Numbered from the stretch's first letter, positions 24,721-34,333 are shown. The stretch: DNA of 64,000 nt from CAZGSN01 sp964371655 (GCA_964371655.1 CAYJOD010000022.1:1-64000), one strand, 5' to 3'. A program made the numbers and translations. The notes: generated from the sequence alone by a model not told the origin.

Positions 24721-26772
24721 ATGACAGCAAGAACCACACGAGAGCAGTCGCTGTTCGACCGAAACATCCTCGGACCAGCCGCGATCGACAGCCTGCGTAA
24801 GCTCGCGCCACGACATGTGGCGAGAAACCCGGTGATGTTCGTGGTTGAGGTGGGCAGCGTCCTGACCACACTGATCTGGCTACGTGATCTGGTTGCCGCA
24901 CCCCCCGGAGCCGCGCCGGGCTGGTTCACACTGAGCGTGTCGCTGTGGCTCTGGTTTACGGTGGTATTCGCCAACTTCGCCGAGGCGGTGGCCGAGGGCC
25001 GCGGCAAGGCGCAGGCGGCGACACTGCGCAAGATGCGCAAAGAAACGACCGCTCGCCGGCTCGTCGATGGACACGAGCAGCCGGTGCCTGCCTCAGACTT
25101 GAAGAAGGGCGATGTCGTGGTCGCGGAAGCGGGCGATCTCATTCCCGGCGACGGCGAGATCATCGAGGGTATAGCCTCGGTCGATGAATCGGCGATCACC
25201 GGAGAGTCGGCACCGGTCATTCGTGAAAGTGGCGGCGATCGATCGGCGGTGACGGGCGGGACCAAGGTGCTCTCGGACCGAATCGTGGTCCGCATCACCG
25301 CCAATCCCGGCGAATCCTTCCTCGACCGCATGATCGCACTGGTCGAGGGTGCCAGCCGGCAGAAGACGCCGAACGAGATCGCGCTGCACATTCTGCTGGT
25401 CGGACTCACCATCGTATTCCTCATTGCCTGCGTGACCCTGGTACCGCTGGCGGCCTACTCAGGAATTCCGCTGTCGGCAACTGTCGTCGTGGCGCTTCTC
25501 GTCTGCCTCATCCCCACCACGATCGGTGGGTTGCTGTCGGCTATCGGCATTGCCGGCATGGACCGCCTGCTGCGCAAGAACGTCCTGGCAATGAGCGGGC
25601 GTGCGGTCGAGGCCGCAGGTGACGTCGACACCTTGCTCCTCGACAAGACCGGTACCATCACCCTCGGCAACCGCATGGCGTCGGAGCTCATTGCGGTCGG
25701 CGGTGCTCCCGTCGAAGACCTGGCCGACGCGGCGCAGCTCGCCAGTCTCGCCGACGAAACCCCCGAAGGCCGCTCCATCGTGGTGCTCGTGAAAGAGCAA
25801 CACAAGCTGCGCGCGCGCGACGTTCAGCAAATCGGGGCGCACTTCATCCCGTTCAGCGCGCACACGCGCATGAGCGGCTGCGACCTTGATAGTCGTGTCA
25901 TCCGCAAGGGCGCGGTGGATGCCGTTTGCACGCACGTGCAGTCGCTCGGTGGGCATATCCCCGCGGGTCTCGATGCTATCGTGCACGGGATCTCCGACAC
26001 CGGCGGCACACCCCTCGCCGTCTCCGACGGCAATCGGATTCTGGGGATCATTCACCTGAAGGACGTCGTCAAAGGCGGCATCAAAGAACGTTTCGAGCGC
26101 TTTCGCGCCATGGGTATTCGCACGGTGATGATCACCGGCGACAACCCGCGCACAGCGGCAGCCATTGCCCGCGAAGCCGGGGTCGACGACTTTCTCGCCG
26201 AGGCGACACCGGAGGCGAAGATGCGGCTGATCAAGCAGGAGCAGGCCAAGGGGAAGCTCGTCGCCATGACCGGCGATGGAACCAACGATGCGCCGGCCCT
26301 GGCGCAAGCGGATGTCGGGGTCGCCATGAACACCGGTACACAGGCGGCGAAAGAAGCCGGCAACATGGTCGATCTGGATTCCAATCCCACCAAGCTGCTC
26401 GAGGTCGTCGAGGTCGGCAAACAACTGCTGATGACCCGCGGCTGTCTGACCACCTTCTCGATTGCCAACGACGTCGCCAAGTACTTTGCCATCCTGCCGG
26501 CGTTGTTCATGGTCGTGTTCCCGGAAATTGCGCCCCTCAACATCATGGGTCTGACCTCACCGCTGAGCGCGATCCTCTCGGCCGTCATCTTCAACGCGAT
26601 CATCATCATCCTGCTCATCCCCCTGGCGCTGCGCGGGGTACAGTACCGCCCACTGGGCGCGGCGGCCTTGCTGCGACGCTCACTGCTGGTTTACGGGGTG
26701 GGCGGGGTCATTGCGCCGTTCGCCGGCATCAAGCTTATTGACATGATCCTGGCGGCGGTCGGATTGGTTTGA
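24721..26772 (+). CDS. kdpB: Potassium-transporting ATPase ATP-binding subunit B
   Basis: A 683-residue P-type ATPase catalytic subunit. Motifs: ESAPVIRESGGDRS, the actuator loop DESAITGESAP, phosphorylation site LLLDKTGTITLGNR, TGDGTNDAPALAQADVG in the hinge region. The ATG at 24721 follows GAGGAA; the longer open frame from 24310 is a shadow of kdpA. Fifteen bases after kdpA. Confidence 0.97.
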   Translation: MTARTTREQSLFDRNILGPAAIDSLRKLAPRHVARNPVMFVVEVGSVLTTLIWLRDLVAAPPGAAPGWFTLSVSLWLWFTVVFANFAEAVAEGRGKAQAATLRKMRKETTARRLVDGHEQPVPASDLKKGDVVVAEAGDLIPGDGEIIEGIASVDESAITGESAPVIRESGGDRSAVTGGTKVLSDRIVVRITANPGESFLDRMIALVEGASRQKTPNEIALHILLVGLTIVFLIACVTLVPLAAYSGIPLSATVVVALLVCLIPTTIGGLLSAIGIAGMDRLLRKNVLAMSGRAVEAAGDVDTLLLDKTGTITLGNRMASELIAVGGAPVEDLADAAQLASLADETPEGRSIVVLVKEQHKLRARDVQQIGAHFIPFSAHTRMSGCDLDSRVIRKGAVDAVCTHVQSLGGHIPAGLDAIVHGISDTGGTPLAVSDGNRILGIIHLKDVVKGGIKERFERFRAMGIRTVMITGDNPRTAAAIAREAGVDDFLAEATPEAKMRLIKQEQAKGKLVAMTGDGTNDAPALAQADVGVAMNTGTQAAKEAGNMVDLDSNPTKLLEVVEVGKQLLMTRGCLTTFSIANDVAKYFAILPALFMVVFPEIAPLNIMGLTSPLSAILSAVIFNAIIIILLIPLALRGVQYRPLGAAALLRRSLLVYGVGGVIAPFAGIKLIDMILAAVGLV

Positions 26773-26780
26773 GGTGTGAT

Positions 26781-27386
26781 ATGTGGACAACGATGCTGAT
26801 CGCGGCGCGAACCACCGCTGTGACGCTGGTGCTTACCGGACTTCTCTATCCGCTGGCAGTCACCGGCATGAGCCAGCTGCTGTTCTCTTACCAGGCCAAC
26901 GGTAGCCTCCTTCTGGACGACCGCGGCCAACCCGTTGGCTCGGAGCTGATCGGACAGACATTTACCAATCCGGCATATTTCTGGCCGCGACCATCGGCCG
27001 CCGGCGACGGCTACGATGCGACCGCGTCAGGAGGTTCCAACCTGGGGCCGACCTCGCAGAAGCTGCACGACCGTATCGCCGCCGAGATTACCCGCCTTAC
27101 TACGGCCAATCCTGACGCGGGTGGCCCACCCCCGATTGAACTGGTGACCACATCGGCAAGCGGGCTCGATCCGCATCTCTCCCCCGCCGGCACCTTCTGG
27201 CAGGTGGCGCGCGTCGCGCACGCCCGCGGCGTAATGACCGAACGGGTTCGCACGGCGGTTGAGAGCCAGATCGAGGGACGCGACCTCGGTGTTCTGGGTG
27301 AACCGCGGGTGAACGTGCTTCGCCTCAATCTGACGCTCGACCGATTGTTCGGCCGCCCAGCGATCATCGCGGCCGCGGGTGGTTAG
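26781..27386 (+). CDS. kdpC: Potassium-transporting ATPase subunit C
   Basis: A 201-residue protein with one N-terminal membrane helix (about 12-32) and a periplasmic domain: LTGLLYPLAVTGMSQLLF, GSELIGQTFTNPAYFWPRPSA, SGGSNLGPTSQKL and DPHLSPAGTFWQVARVA are all family hallmarks. It stabilises the KdpAB assembly. GAGGT precedes the ATG; eight bases after kdpB. Confidence 0.95.
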   Translation: MWTTMLIAARTTAVTLVLTGLLYPLAVTGMSQLLFSYQANGSLLLDDRGQPVGSELIGQTFTNPAYFWPRPSAAGDGYDATASGGSNLGPTSQKLHDRIAAEITRLTTANPDAGGPPPIELVTTSASGLDPHLSPAGTFWQVARVAHARGVMTERVRTAVESQIEGRDLGVLGEPRVNVLRLNLTLDRLFGRPAIIAAAGG

Positions 27387-27752
27387 CCAGGACTTCTCAC
27401 CGCAGAGACGCCGAGACGCAGAGAACGCTTTGGACGGTTGAAATTACTGACTACTGCAAAAGAAAAGAAGATGGACCACAGAGACACAGAGGCCACAGAG
27501 AAACGGCTGGGTGTTCAAGCACAGTTGTTGACCCCCATTTCTCCGGGTTCTTTCTCGGTGTCCTCTGTGCCTCTGTGGTTGGTCCTCTTCGTCCGTTCCG
27601 CGTTTGGGTTTCTATTACTGATGCAACGCTCAATGATCATGACTTTGGCCCGATCGATTCCGTGCACGCTAGTGTTCGGCGGATGTGCAGGCGTTCTCAG
27701 AATACCTTCTTCTCCGCGCCTCTGCGTCTCTGCGGTGAAGTCTTGGTGAGAG
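27387..27752. repeat. Nested repeat: CACCGCAGAGACGCC frame around CACAGAGACACAGAGG
   Basis: Outer arms CTCACCGCAGAGACGCCGAG (from 27398) and GCGTCTCTGCGGTGAAG (ending about 27742) enclose a second inverted repeat, CCACAGAGACACAGAGGC (from 27476) with its complement ending at 27584. It fills the 382-bp gap between kdpC and the kdpD-N gene. The same outer frame at 57250-57610 and 58003-58345 encloses a different inner family. Confidence 0.85.
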
Positions 27753-27768
27753 AACCTGGTTAGGCTTC

Positions 27769-28920
27769 ATGCCGCTCCCGCAACCGCGCCCTGAAGATTT
27801 TCTCGAGCTAGTCGAGCGCGCCAAACGCGGCCGGCTCAAGGTGTATCTCGGCTTCGCCGCGGGCGTGGGTAAGACCTATCGGATGCTGGAAGAGGCGCAC
27901 GTGCTGCGCAAGCGCGGCGTCGACATCGTGTTGGGCGCCATCGAGACGCATGGCCGCGCCGAGACGGCCGCGCTCATCGAGGGGCTTGAGTACGTCCCAC
28001 ACCGAAAGGTCGAGTATCGCGGACTGGCGATCGAGGAGATGGATGTGGAGGCGGTCATCGCGCGCCGCCCGCAGCTCGCCATCGTCGACGAAGTCGCGCA
28101 TACCAACGCGCCGGGCTCGCGCAACCGTAAGCGCTATCAGGATGTTCTCGATATCATCGAGGCTGGCATCAACGTCATCTGTGCGTTCAATATTCAGCAC
28201 CTCGAAAGCCTCAAGGACCTCGTCGAACGCGTGACCGGGGTGGTCATCCGCGAGACCGTTCCGGACAGCTTTCTCAAGCAGGCCGATCAGGTCGTGAATC
28301 TCGACCTCGCCGCCGAAGACCTCCTCGACCGTTTGCGCGCCGGCAAGATCTACGACCGCGAGAAGGTCGGATGGGCGCTTGCCCACTTCTTCAAGGAGGA
28401 CAACCTCGCCGCTCTGCGTGAGTTGGCCCTGCGCGAAGTCGCGGAGAGCCTCGACCGGGCTAAACCGATGGCCACTCCTGGGCCAATGGCAGGTCCGAGT
28501 GGAGCCACCGGCCGGTTGATGGTGTGTATCTCGTCTTCGTCGCCGCGAGCGGGAACCCTGCTGCGACGCGGCTCGCGCATGGCGGGGCGGCTCAACACGG
28601 ACTGGCTGGTCGTCTACGTGGAGACGCCCGAGGAAGCGCCCACGCGCATCGACGCCGAGGCGCAGCGTCACTTGCTGGCCAATATCGAGAAGGCGCGCGA
28701 GCTCGGGGCAATTGTTGCGCGCCTGCAGAGCCGGGAACCTGTCCGCGCGCTGCTCGACTATGCGCGTACTCATGGGGTCGCGCACATCATGATCGGTCGT
28801 TCGCACCGACCCTGGTGGCAGCAGATTCTCGGCCGCTCCTTCGTGATTCGCATGATCAAGGAGGCTGCGGGCTTCGATCTGCACATCATTGCGCGCGACG
28901 ACGCCGAGGACGCCTCGTGA
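27769..28920 (+). CDS. kdpD: Stand-alone KdpD N-terminal sensor (KdpD + USP domains)
   Basis: A 383-residue cytoplasmic protein equal to the first part of KdpD only: the KdpD ATP-binding domain (Walker A GFAAGVGKT, 28-36; VDEVAHTNAPGSRN with D107/E108) and a universal-stress-protein domain (about 250-375, ending IMIGRSHR...HIIAR). The membrane, kinase and ATPase parts of classic KdpD are missing here and appear as a separate protein at 31095. Stop overlaps the next start (GTGA). Probably senses K+ or nucleotide state and acts on the adjacent kinases. Confidence 0.92.
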   Translation: MPLPQPRPEDFLELVERAKRGRLKVYLGFAAGVGKTYRMLEEAHVLRKRGVDIVLGAIETHGRAETAALIEGLEYVPHRKVEYRGLAIEEMDVEAVIARRPQLAIVDEVAHTNAPGSRNRKRYQDVLDIIEAGINVICAFNIQHLESLKDLVERVTGVVIRETVPDSFLKQADQVVNLDLAAEDLLDRLRAGKIYDREKVGWALAHFFKEDNLAALRELALREVAESLDRAKPMATPGPMAGPSGATGRLMVCISSSSPRAGTLLRRGSRMAGRLNTDWLVVYVETPEEAPTRIDAEAQRHLLANIEKARELGAIVARLQSREPVRALLDYARTHGVAHIMIGRSHRPWWQQILGRSFVIRMIKEAAGFDLHIIARDDAEDAS

Positions 28921-30770
28921 GACTGCGCGCGAAACTCCTACTCGCCCAGGTGCCACTCGGGGCGGCGCTGGCTCTTATCGGAGTCATCGCCGTGCTCTCG
29001 GTCTCTTCACTCGGACAGCACACCGAAGCGATCTTGCGCGAGAACTATCGCAGCGTCTTGGCCAGCGAACGGATGAAGGATGCCGTCGAACATCTCCAGC
29101 ACGCTGCCGCACGCACGCTCATCGGTGAAGGTCGCCCATCCATCGCGACAACCACCACGGGCAACCGTCAGCACTTCGAACACGAGCTCCAGACGCAGGA
29201 GGGAAACATCACCGAACCTGGCGAACAGGAGGCCACCCGCCGGCTGCGTGAGGTGTGGATGGACTACCAGCAGCGCTTCGACGCATTCAATGCGCTAGCC
29301 GACGAGAGAGACGCGGCACAATTCTTCACCGACAACTTGGAGCCTGCATTTGGAGCCGTGCGCGAAGCGGCGGAGACGATTCTGGCGATGAACCAGGACG
29401 CCATGGTCCGCAAGAGCGATCGCGCCAAGGCGCAGGCTGCGAAAACGAATGAGCTGATGATCATTGCCTCCATCGCCGCCCTGCTGATCGGTGGTTTCGC
29501 TTCCGCATCGACGACCAGCCGGCTCCTGCAACCGCTGGGAATGCTCGCGCAAGCGGTCACCCGCATCGGCGAAGGCGACTTTGAAGCGCGCCTGCAAGTA
29601 TCGGGACACGACGAGTTGGCGCAATTGGCCGGCAACGTAAACAGCATGGCGGCGCGCTTGAGCCAGTACCGACACAGCTCCCTCGGCGAGCTTCTCGTTG
29701 CCCAGCAGGCATCCCAGGCCGCCATCGACAGCTTGCCTGATCCGGTTGTGATCTACGATATCGACGGACACATTCTCAACGTCAACCGCGCAGCCGAAAC
29801 GCTGCTTGGTCTCGCGGCCGGAACCACGGAGGAAACTATCGTGGCACGATTGGAGCCCGCGATCCGGAGCATTCTAGAGCTTGCGCGCTCTCACGTGCTC
29901 GGCGGCAAGGGCCCCTACGTACCGAAGGGCTTGGAGGAGGCCTTTCGCGTTCCGGTCGCGGAGGGCGAGCGCCACTTTCTCCCACTGGCGACGCCGGTCT
30001 ACTCCGACAACGGTTCGATCATCGGGGCGGCCATGATCCTGCAAGACGTCACCCGACTCCGAAGGGTCGACGAGCTGCGCAACAACCTTGTGGCCACGGT
30101 CGCCCACGAGTTTCGGACTCCGCTCACCTCGCTGCGGATGGCCATTCATTTGATGATCGAACAGAGCGCCGGACCGGTTACCGATCGGCAGGCGGACCTG
30201 CTCTATGCGGCGCGCGATGACTGTGAGCGACTGCAGTCGACGGTCGATGAGCTGCTCGATCTCGCGCGCATTCAAGGCGGTCGCATTGAGCTCAATCGTC
30301 GCGCGACGACTCCCGATATGCTGGTCGATGCGGCCGTGGATGCATGCCGCAACGGCGTCACACAACAGCACCTCCTGCTCGATGCCGAAGTGATGCCGGG
30401 ATTGGGAGAAGTCCTGGTCGACCGCGAACGCATCCAACTCGTATTTTCGAATCTGTTGAGCAATGCCATGCGACACACGCAGCCCGGTGGGCACCTCACC
30501 ATTCGCGCCCGATCGCTCGACGATTCCGTGCGCTTTGAAGTCGCGGATACCGGAGAAGGCATTCCGCTGGAGTACCAGGGCAGCGTGTTCGAACGCTTCG
30601 TGCGCGTCCCGGAAAGAAGCGCCGGCGGCGCCGGTCTCGGTCTGTCGATCGCCAAGGAGATTGTCGAGGCCCACGGCGGCGAAATCGGCGTCACCAGTGA
30701 GCCGGGTAAAGGATCGACATTCTGGTTCGTGCTGCCCAGGGACAGTACGCCGAAGACCGGCGCAGGCTGA
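28917..30770 (+). CDS. Membrane histidine kinase (4HB sensor, HAMP, PAS, HisKA, HATPase)
   Basis: A 617-residue kinase starting at a GTG that overlaps the previous stop by 4 bp. Order: TM1 (about 8-30), a helical periplasmic sensor, TM2 (about 180-200), HAMP, PAS (SLPDPVVIYDIDGHILNVN), HisKA (VATVAHEFRTPLTSLR) and HATPase (NLLSNAMRH, DTGEGIP, GAGLGLSIAKEIV). It sits between the two halves of KdpD and is not a KdpD part itself, so it may be a second input to the same pathway. Confidence 0.9.
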   Translation: MRLRAKLLLAQVPLGAALALIGVIAVLSVSSLGQHTEAILRENYRSVLASERMKDAVEHLQHAAARTLIGEGRPSIATTTTGNRQHFEHELQTQEGNITEPGEQEATRRLREVWMDYQQRFDAFNALADERDAAQFFTDNLEPAFGAVREAAETILAMNQDAMVRKSDRAKAQAAKTNELMIIASIAALLIGGFASASTTSRLLQPLGMLAQAVTRIGEGDFEARLQVSGHDELAQLAGNVNSMAARLSQYRHSSLGELLVAQQASQAAIDSLPDPVVIYDIDGHILNVNRAAETLLGLAAGTTEETIVARLEPAIRSILELARSHVLGGKGPYVPKGLEEAFRVPVAEGERHFLPLATPVYSDNGSIIGAAMILQDVTRLRRVDELRNNLVATVAHEFRTPLTSLRMAIHLMIEQSAGPVTDRQADLLYAARDDCERLQSTVDELLDLARIQGGRIELNRRATTPDMLVDAAVDACRNGVTQQHLLLDAEVMPGLGEVLVDRERIQLVFSNLLSNAMRHTQPGGHLTIRARSLDDSVRFEVADTGEGIPLEYQGSVFERFVRVPERSAGGAGLGLSIAKEIVEAHGGEIGVTSEPGKGSTFWFVLPRDSTPKTGAG

Positions 30771-31022
30771 AGTCCTGCGCCTACTGCACACGTTCCCCGG
30801 GTGTTCTGAAATGTAGGCGCAGGACGGCTTTGCACATAAATTCGGCCGTGGGACGATCTGTGGACACGATAAGTTGTGGAGTGCGGTGGCTTGCCACCGC
30901 TTTGTCCGATTCGGCGCCGTGAGCCGTGGGGGTGACAGAAAAGCGGGAGCAAGCTCCCGCACTCCAAAGCGCCCACGACGAATTTATGAGCAAAGCCGCG
31001 CAGGACTTCAGCCCGCGCCGCG
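30764..31022. repeat. Triple-nested inverted repeat
   Basis: Three concentric pairs: CTGAAGTCCTGCGC with GCGCAGGACTTCAG (outside), GGCTTTGCACATAAATTCG with CGAATTTATGAGCAAAGCC (middle), and TGGAGTGCGGTGGCTTGCCA with AGCAAGCTCCCGCACTCCA (inside). The inner unit recurs alone at 34222-34333. The outer arm overlaps the stop codon of the kinase gene. Confidence 0.85.
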
Positions 31023-31094
31023 GTTGTGACCCCCGTGCAAGAGATTCGGATGCTGGACACCCTCACCGCGCAGTGAAAGACTCTTTTCGATCCG

Positions 31095-32501
31095 ATGCAT
31101 CGAACCGCTTCTCACCTGAGGGAGTATGTGCTGGCGCTGGCCGCAGTGGCGGTAGCCGCCGGCACGGCGATGCTGTTGCAACAGTTCCTGGCGCTGCGCG
31201 ATCCGGCGTTGGTGTTCCTGGTCGGCGTCCTGTGCGCGGCGCTCCTTTGCGGGCTGGGTCCGTCGATCGTCGCCGCCGTCACCAGCCTCCTCGTCTACGA
31301 CTTCTTCTTCGTCGACCCGCTGTACACGTTGCGAGTCACGGAGCCGCAGGACCTTCTATCCCTGATCGTCTTCCTGGTGGTCGCGGTGCTGACCAGCAAC
31401 CTGACCACGCGCGCGCGTGATCAGGCGGCGGCGGCGCGGCGGCGCGACGTGGCCCTGGAGGAAAAGGCGAAGACCGAAGCGGTGATCGAAGCCATCGAAG
31501 ACGGGCTGATCGTGCTCGACCCGGCCGGCGTCGTCGCCCACGTCAACGAGGTCGCCTGCGCGATTCTCGAGGTCGACCGTGCCCAGGTGCTCGACCATCG
31601 TTTCGAGGATCTGGCGATCCGCCACCCCCACTACTTGCGCCTGCGCGCCGCCGTGCGCGCCTTGCTTGCGCATCCCGAACGCGAGGGCGAGCGCGTCGAA
31701 ATCACCTTGTTCCTGCGCGGCCGCGATCACAGCTTCATCCTGCGCCCGACGCCGCTCCGGGCTCACGACGGCGCGCCGGCCGGACTTATCCTCGCCCTGC
31801 AGGATGTGACCTATCTGCGCGACCAGGAAGCCAGCCGCGAGGCGCTCATGGCCACCTTGTCGCACGAGCTGCGCACGCCCATCACTTCGCTGGGCATGGC
31901 GGTCGAGCTCTTACGTCGCGATGGGCACGACCCCGAGGAACGGCACAGCCTGCTCGATACGGCGCAGGAGGATGTGACACGCCTGCAGGACGTGGCCCAG
32001 CGTTTGCTCGATCTGTCACGCACCCGCGCCACCAGCATTGCCTTGGATCGCCGCAGCGTCGATCTACGCGCGGTCGTCGCACGGGTGATCAAGATCTTCA
32101 CCGTGCAAGCGCGCGAGCGGGGAACAACCCTGCACGCGTCACCCGTGGGCGATGATCTCACGATCATCGGCGACGAGATCAAGCTGACGTGGGCGCTCTC
32201 GAATCTGCTCTCCAACGCGCTGCGCTACACTCCCGCCGGAGGCCGTGTGGAAATCGAGACCACGCCCCAAGACGGGAGTGTCCTGTTGGCCGTGAGCGAC
32301 ACCGGTCCCGGCATTCCGACCGATCAACGCGAACGCATCTTCGAGCGCTTCGCGCAGGCCGCGGAAGCGGGCGACCTTGGCGCCGCCGGGCTCGGCCTGG
32401 CGATCGTACGCGATATCGTCCAGGCGCACGGCGGACGCATTCACCTGGAGAGCACGGTCGGACACGGTAGTCGCTTCGTGTTAGAGCTGCCACGGAACTG
32501 A
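31095..32501 (+). CDS. kdpD: KdpD C-terminal-like histidine kinase (DUF4118, PAS, HisKA, HATPase)
   Basis: A 468-residue kinase whose first about 110 residues are the four-helix DUF4118 membrane unit of KdpD (VYDFFFVDPLYTLRVTEPQD is diagnostic), followed by PAS (GLIVLDPAGVVAHVN), HisKA (MATLSHELRTPITSLG) and HATPase (NLLSNALRYTP, DTGPGIP, GLGLAIVRDIV). With the protein at 27769 it reconstitutes a full KdpD in two polypeptides. Ribosome site weak; upstream is the triple repeat. Confidence 0.9.
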   Translation: MHRTASHLREYVLALAAVAVAAGTAMLLQQFLALRDPALVFLVGVLCAALLCGLGPSIVAAVTSLLVYDFFFVDPLYTLRVTEPQDLLSLIVFLVVAVLTSNLTTRARDQAAAARRRDVALEEKAKTEAVIEAIEDGLIVLDPAGVVAHVNEVACAILEVDRAQVLDHRFEDLAIRHPHYLRLRAAVRALLAHPEREGERVEITLFLRGRDHSFILRPTPLRAHDGAPAGLILALQDVTYLRDQEASREALMATLSHELRTPITSLGMAVELLRRDGHDPEERHSLLDTAQEDVTRLQDVAQRLLDLSRTRATSIALDRRSVDLRAVVARVIKIFTVQARERGTTLHASPVGDDLTIIGDEIKLTWALSNLLSNALRYTPAGGRVEIETTPQDGSVLLAVSDTGPGIPTDQRERIFERFAQAAEAGDLGAAGLGLAIVRDIVQAHGGRIHLESTVGHGSRFVLELPRN

Positions 32502-32521
32502 GCATCCCGAGCAACTCAGTT

Positions 32522-32688
32522 TGGAACCACGGATGAACACGGATAAACGCGGATAGGATGAGCCAGAAAGCTGACAGGCAAGGATCCAGGCCATGAATTT
32601 GATCAGACTAAACCGATCCGCTTCGAAATGGCGTGTTTCCCCTCCGCATCCGTGTCCATCCGCGTTCATCCGTGGTTTGGACTGAGGT
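32522..32688. repeat. ACCACGGATGAACACGGAT repeat, copy 2
   Basis: GGAACCACGGATGAACACGG and its complement-like CATCCGCGTTCATCCGTGG enclose a short inner sequence. It fills the 197-bp gap between the kinase and regulator genes. Confidence 0.8.
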
Positions 32689-32698
32689 TTCTTGGATT

Positions 32699-34036
32699 AT
32701 GGCGAACATCCTCATCGTCGACGACGAGAAGAACATTCGCACCCACCTCGCCAGTTACATTCGCGGCTTGGGGCACGTGGCGGACACGGCCGCCGACGCC
32801 GCTGCGGCGCTGACGACCTTGGATCGCGGTAAGTTCGATGTCGTGCTCTCCGACGTGCGCATGGCGGAAATGGACGGGCTGGCGTTGCTGCACGAGATGC
32901 GGCGGCGACAACCCGAGCTGGTGGTGGTGCTGATGACCGCCTATGCCACGGTGCCGCAGGCCGTCGAGGCCATACGCGCCGGCGCCTATGACTACCTCGT
33001 CAAACCCTTCTCGCTCGAGCATGTCGGCTTATTGCTCGAACGCGCTCTCGAGGTGCGGGCGTTGCGGCGCGAGAACGACGCCCTGCGCCATGCGATCGAG
33101 CAACCGGTCCTGCTGGAATCCAAGAGTCCCGTCATGCAGCGCGTGCTCTCCACCGCGCAACACGTCGCCGCTTCCGACGCCACCGTGCTCCTCACCGGCG
33201 AGAGCGGAACCGGCAAGAACGTGGTGGCCGCGGCGATCCACCAATGGAGCCCGCGACGCGACGGCCCGTTCATCACCATCTCGTGCACCACGCTGGCCGA
33301 GCACCTGCTTGAGAGCGAGCTCTTCGGTCATGTGAAGGGGGCCTTCACCGGAGCGTGGAAGGATAAGCCGGGCCGTCTCGAAGCCGCGCAGGGAGGCACG
33401 GTGTTCTTGGATGAGGTCGGTGAGCTGCCGCCCGATTTACAAGCCAAGCTGCTCCGATTCATCGAAGAGCATCGCTGCGAACGCGTCGGCGGTGCCGAGA
33501 CTACCACGGTCGACGCTCGCATCATTGCTGCCACCAATCGCGATCTTGAGCTCGAAGTGGGTAACGGCCGCTTCCGTCAGGACCTGTTCTTCCGTCTCAA
33601 CGTGGTCGGCATCCGAGTTCCGGCGCTACGCGAGCGTAGAGAGGATCTCGTCGCGCTGACCGAGCACATCCTGCGGACTCTTTGCGTTCGCTACGGACGC
33701 ATCCCGCTGCAGCTCTCGCCTGCGGTCCGCCAAGCGCTCGCCGCCTACGATTGGCCCGGCAACGTGCGCGAGCTTCTCAATGCTCTGGAGCGCGCGGTGG
33801 TGTTGGCACACGGCGACACGATCGAAGCCGAAGACCTTCCCGACCGGCTCCTGGCGCCGGCGGCCACGACGGCTCCCGCGGCGGCGGCCACGGCCACCGG
33901 GTCGCTCGAAGAGCTGGAGCAGCGCCACATCGAGCAGGTACTGGCGGACTCGGCGACCCTAGAGGAGGCCGCGGCGCGACTCGGCATCAACGCCACCACC
34001 CTGTGGCGAAAGCGCAAACGCTACGGCATCGACTGA
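32699..34036 (+). CDS. NtrC-family response regulator of the kdp locus
   Basis: A 445-residue protein: receiver (DDEKN 8-12, phosphoacceptor D52 in LSDVRM), AAA+ domain (GESGTGKN, intact GAFTGA, FLDEVGEL, WPGNVREL) and Fis-type HTH (LEEAAARLGINATTLWRKRKRYG). It occupies the place of KdpE, but KdpE is an OmpR-type sigma-70 activator; this one should act through sigma-54. Consistent with a candidate -24/-12 promoter at 22583 upstream of kdpFABC. Strong similarity to the receiver-less protein at 18486. Confidence 0.92.
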   Translation: MANILIVDDEKNIRTHLASYIRGLGHVADTAADAAAALTTLDRGKFDVVLSDVRMAEMDGLALLHEMRRRQPELVVVLMTAYATVPQAVEAIRAGAYDYLVKPFSLEHVGLLLERALEVRALRRENDALRHAIEQPVLLESKSPVMQRVLSTAQHVAASDATVLLTGESGTGKNVVAAAIHQWSPRRDGPFITISCTTLAEHLLESELFGHVKGAFTGAWKDKPGRLEAAQGGTVFLDEVGELPPDLQAKLLRFIEEHRCERVGGAETTTVDARIIAATNRDLELEVGNGRFRQDLFFRLNVVGIRVPALRERREDLVALTEHILRTLCVRYGRIPLQLSPAVRQALAAYDWPGNVRELLNALERAVVLAHGDTIEAEDLPDRLLAPAATTAPAAAATATGSLEELEQRHIEQVLADSATLEEAAARLGINATTLWRKRKRYGID

Positions 34037-34082
34037 GCCGGGATTCCACATCATCGCAAACGCCTAGAGCCACGCTCTTGGC

Positions 34083-34190
34083 GAGGTTGCTTCGAAAATG
34101 GGGGCTGGAGACTCGGGGCTGGGGGCTCGGGAACCGAGTTTTCATCCTCTCGCGCGAAGCGTCAGCTTCATGATGACTGTCTCAAAACTC
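34083..34190. repeat. Inverted copy of repeat flanking the GST gene (left)
   Basis: About 108 bp containing GGGGCTGGAGACTCGGGGCT, CGGGAACCGAGTTTTCATCC and GACTGTCTCAAAACTC. The reverse complement is at 35703-35812, so the two copies bracket a 1.5-kb segment carrying the GST-like gene. At 34222-34333 is a solo copy of the GCGGGAGCAAGCTCCCGC unit. Confidence 0.8.
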
Positions 34191-34221
34191 ATAGAGCGCG
34201 GAGCCAGGAACCCCTCCGCCC

Positions 34222-34333
34222 CAAAGCGGGAGCAAGCTCCCGCACTCCAAAGGATGCGGGAAGGGAGAAGGGGTGCGATCATTCAGTGCGGGGAGCCGCT
34301 TTGGAGTGCGGCGGCTTGCCGCCGCTTTCGACT
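34222..34333. repeat. GGGAGCAAGCTCCCGCACTCC repeat, solo copy
   Basis: Arms AGCAAGCTCCCGCACTCCA and TGGAGTGCGGCGGCTTGCC face each other across about 50 bp, in the opposite orientation to the inner unit at 30875-30969. Confidence 0.75.
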
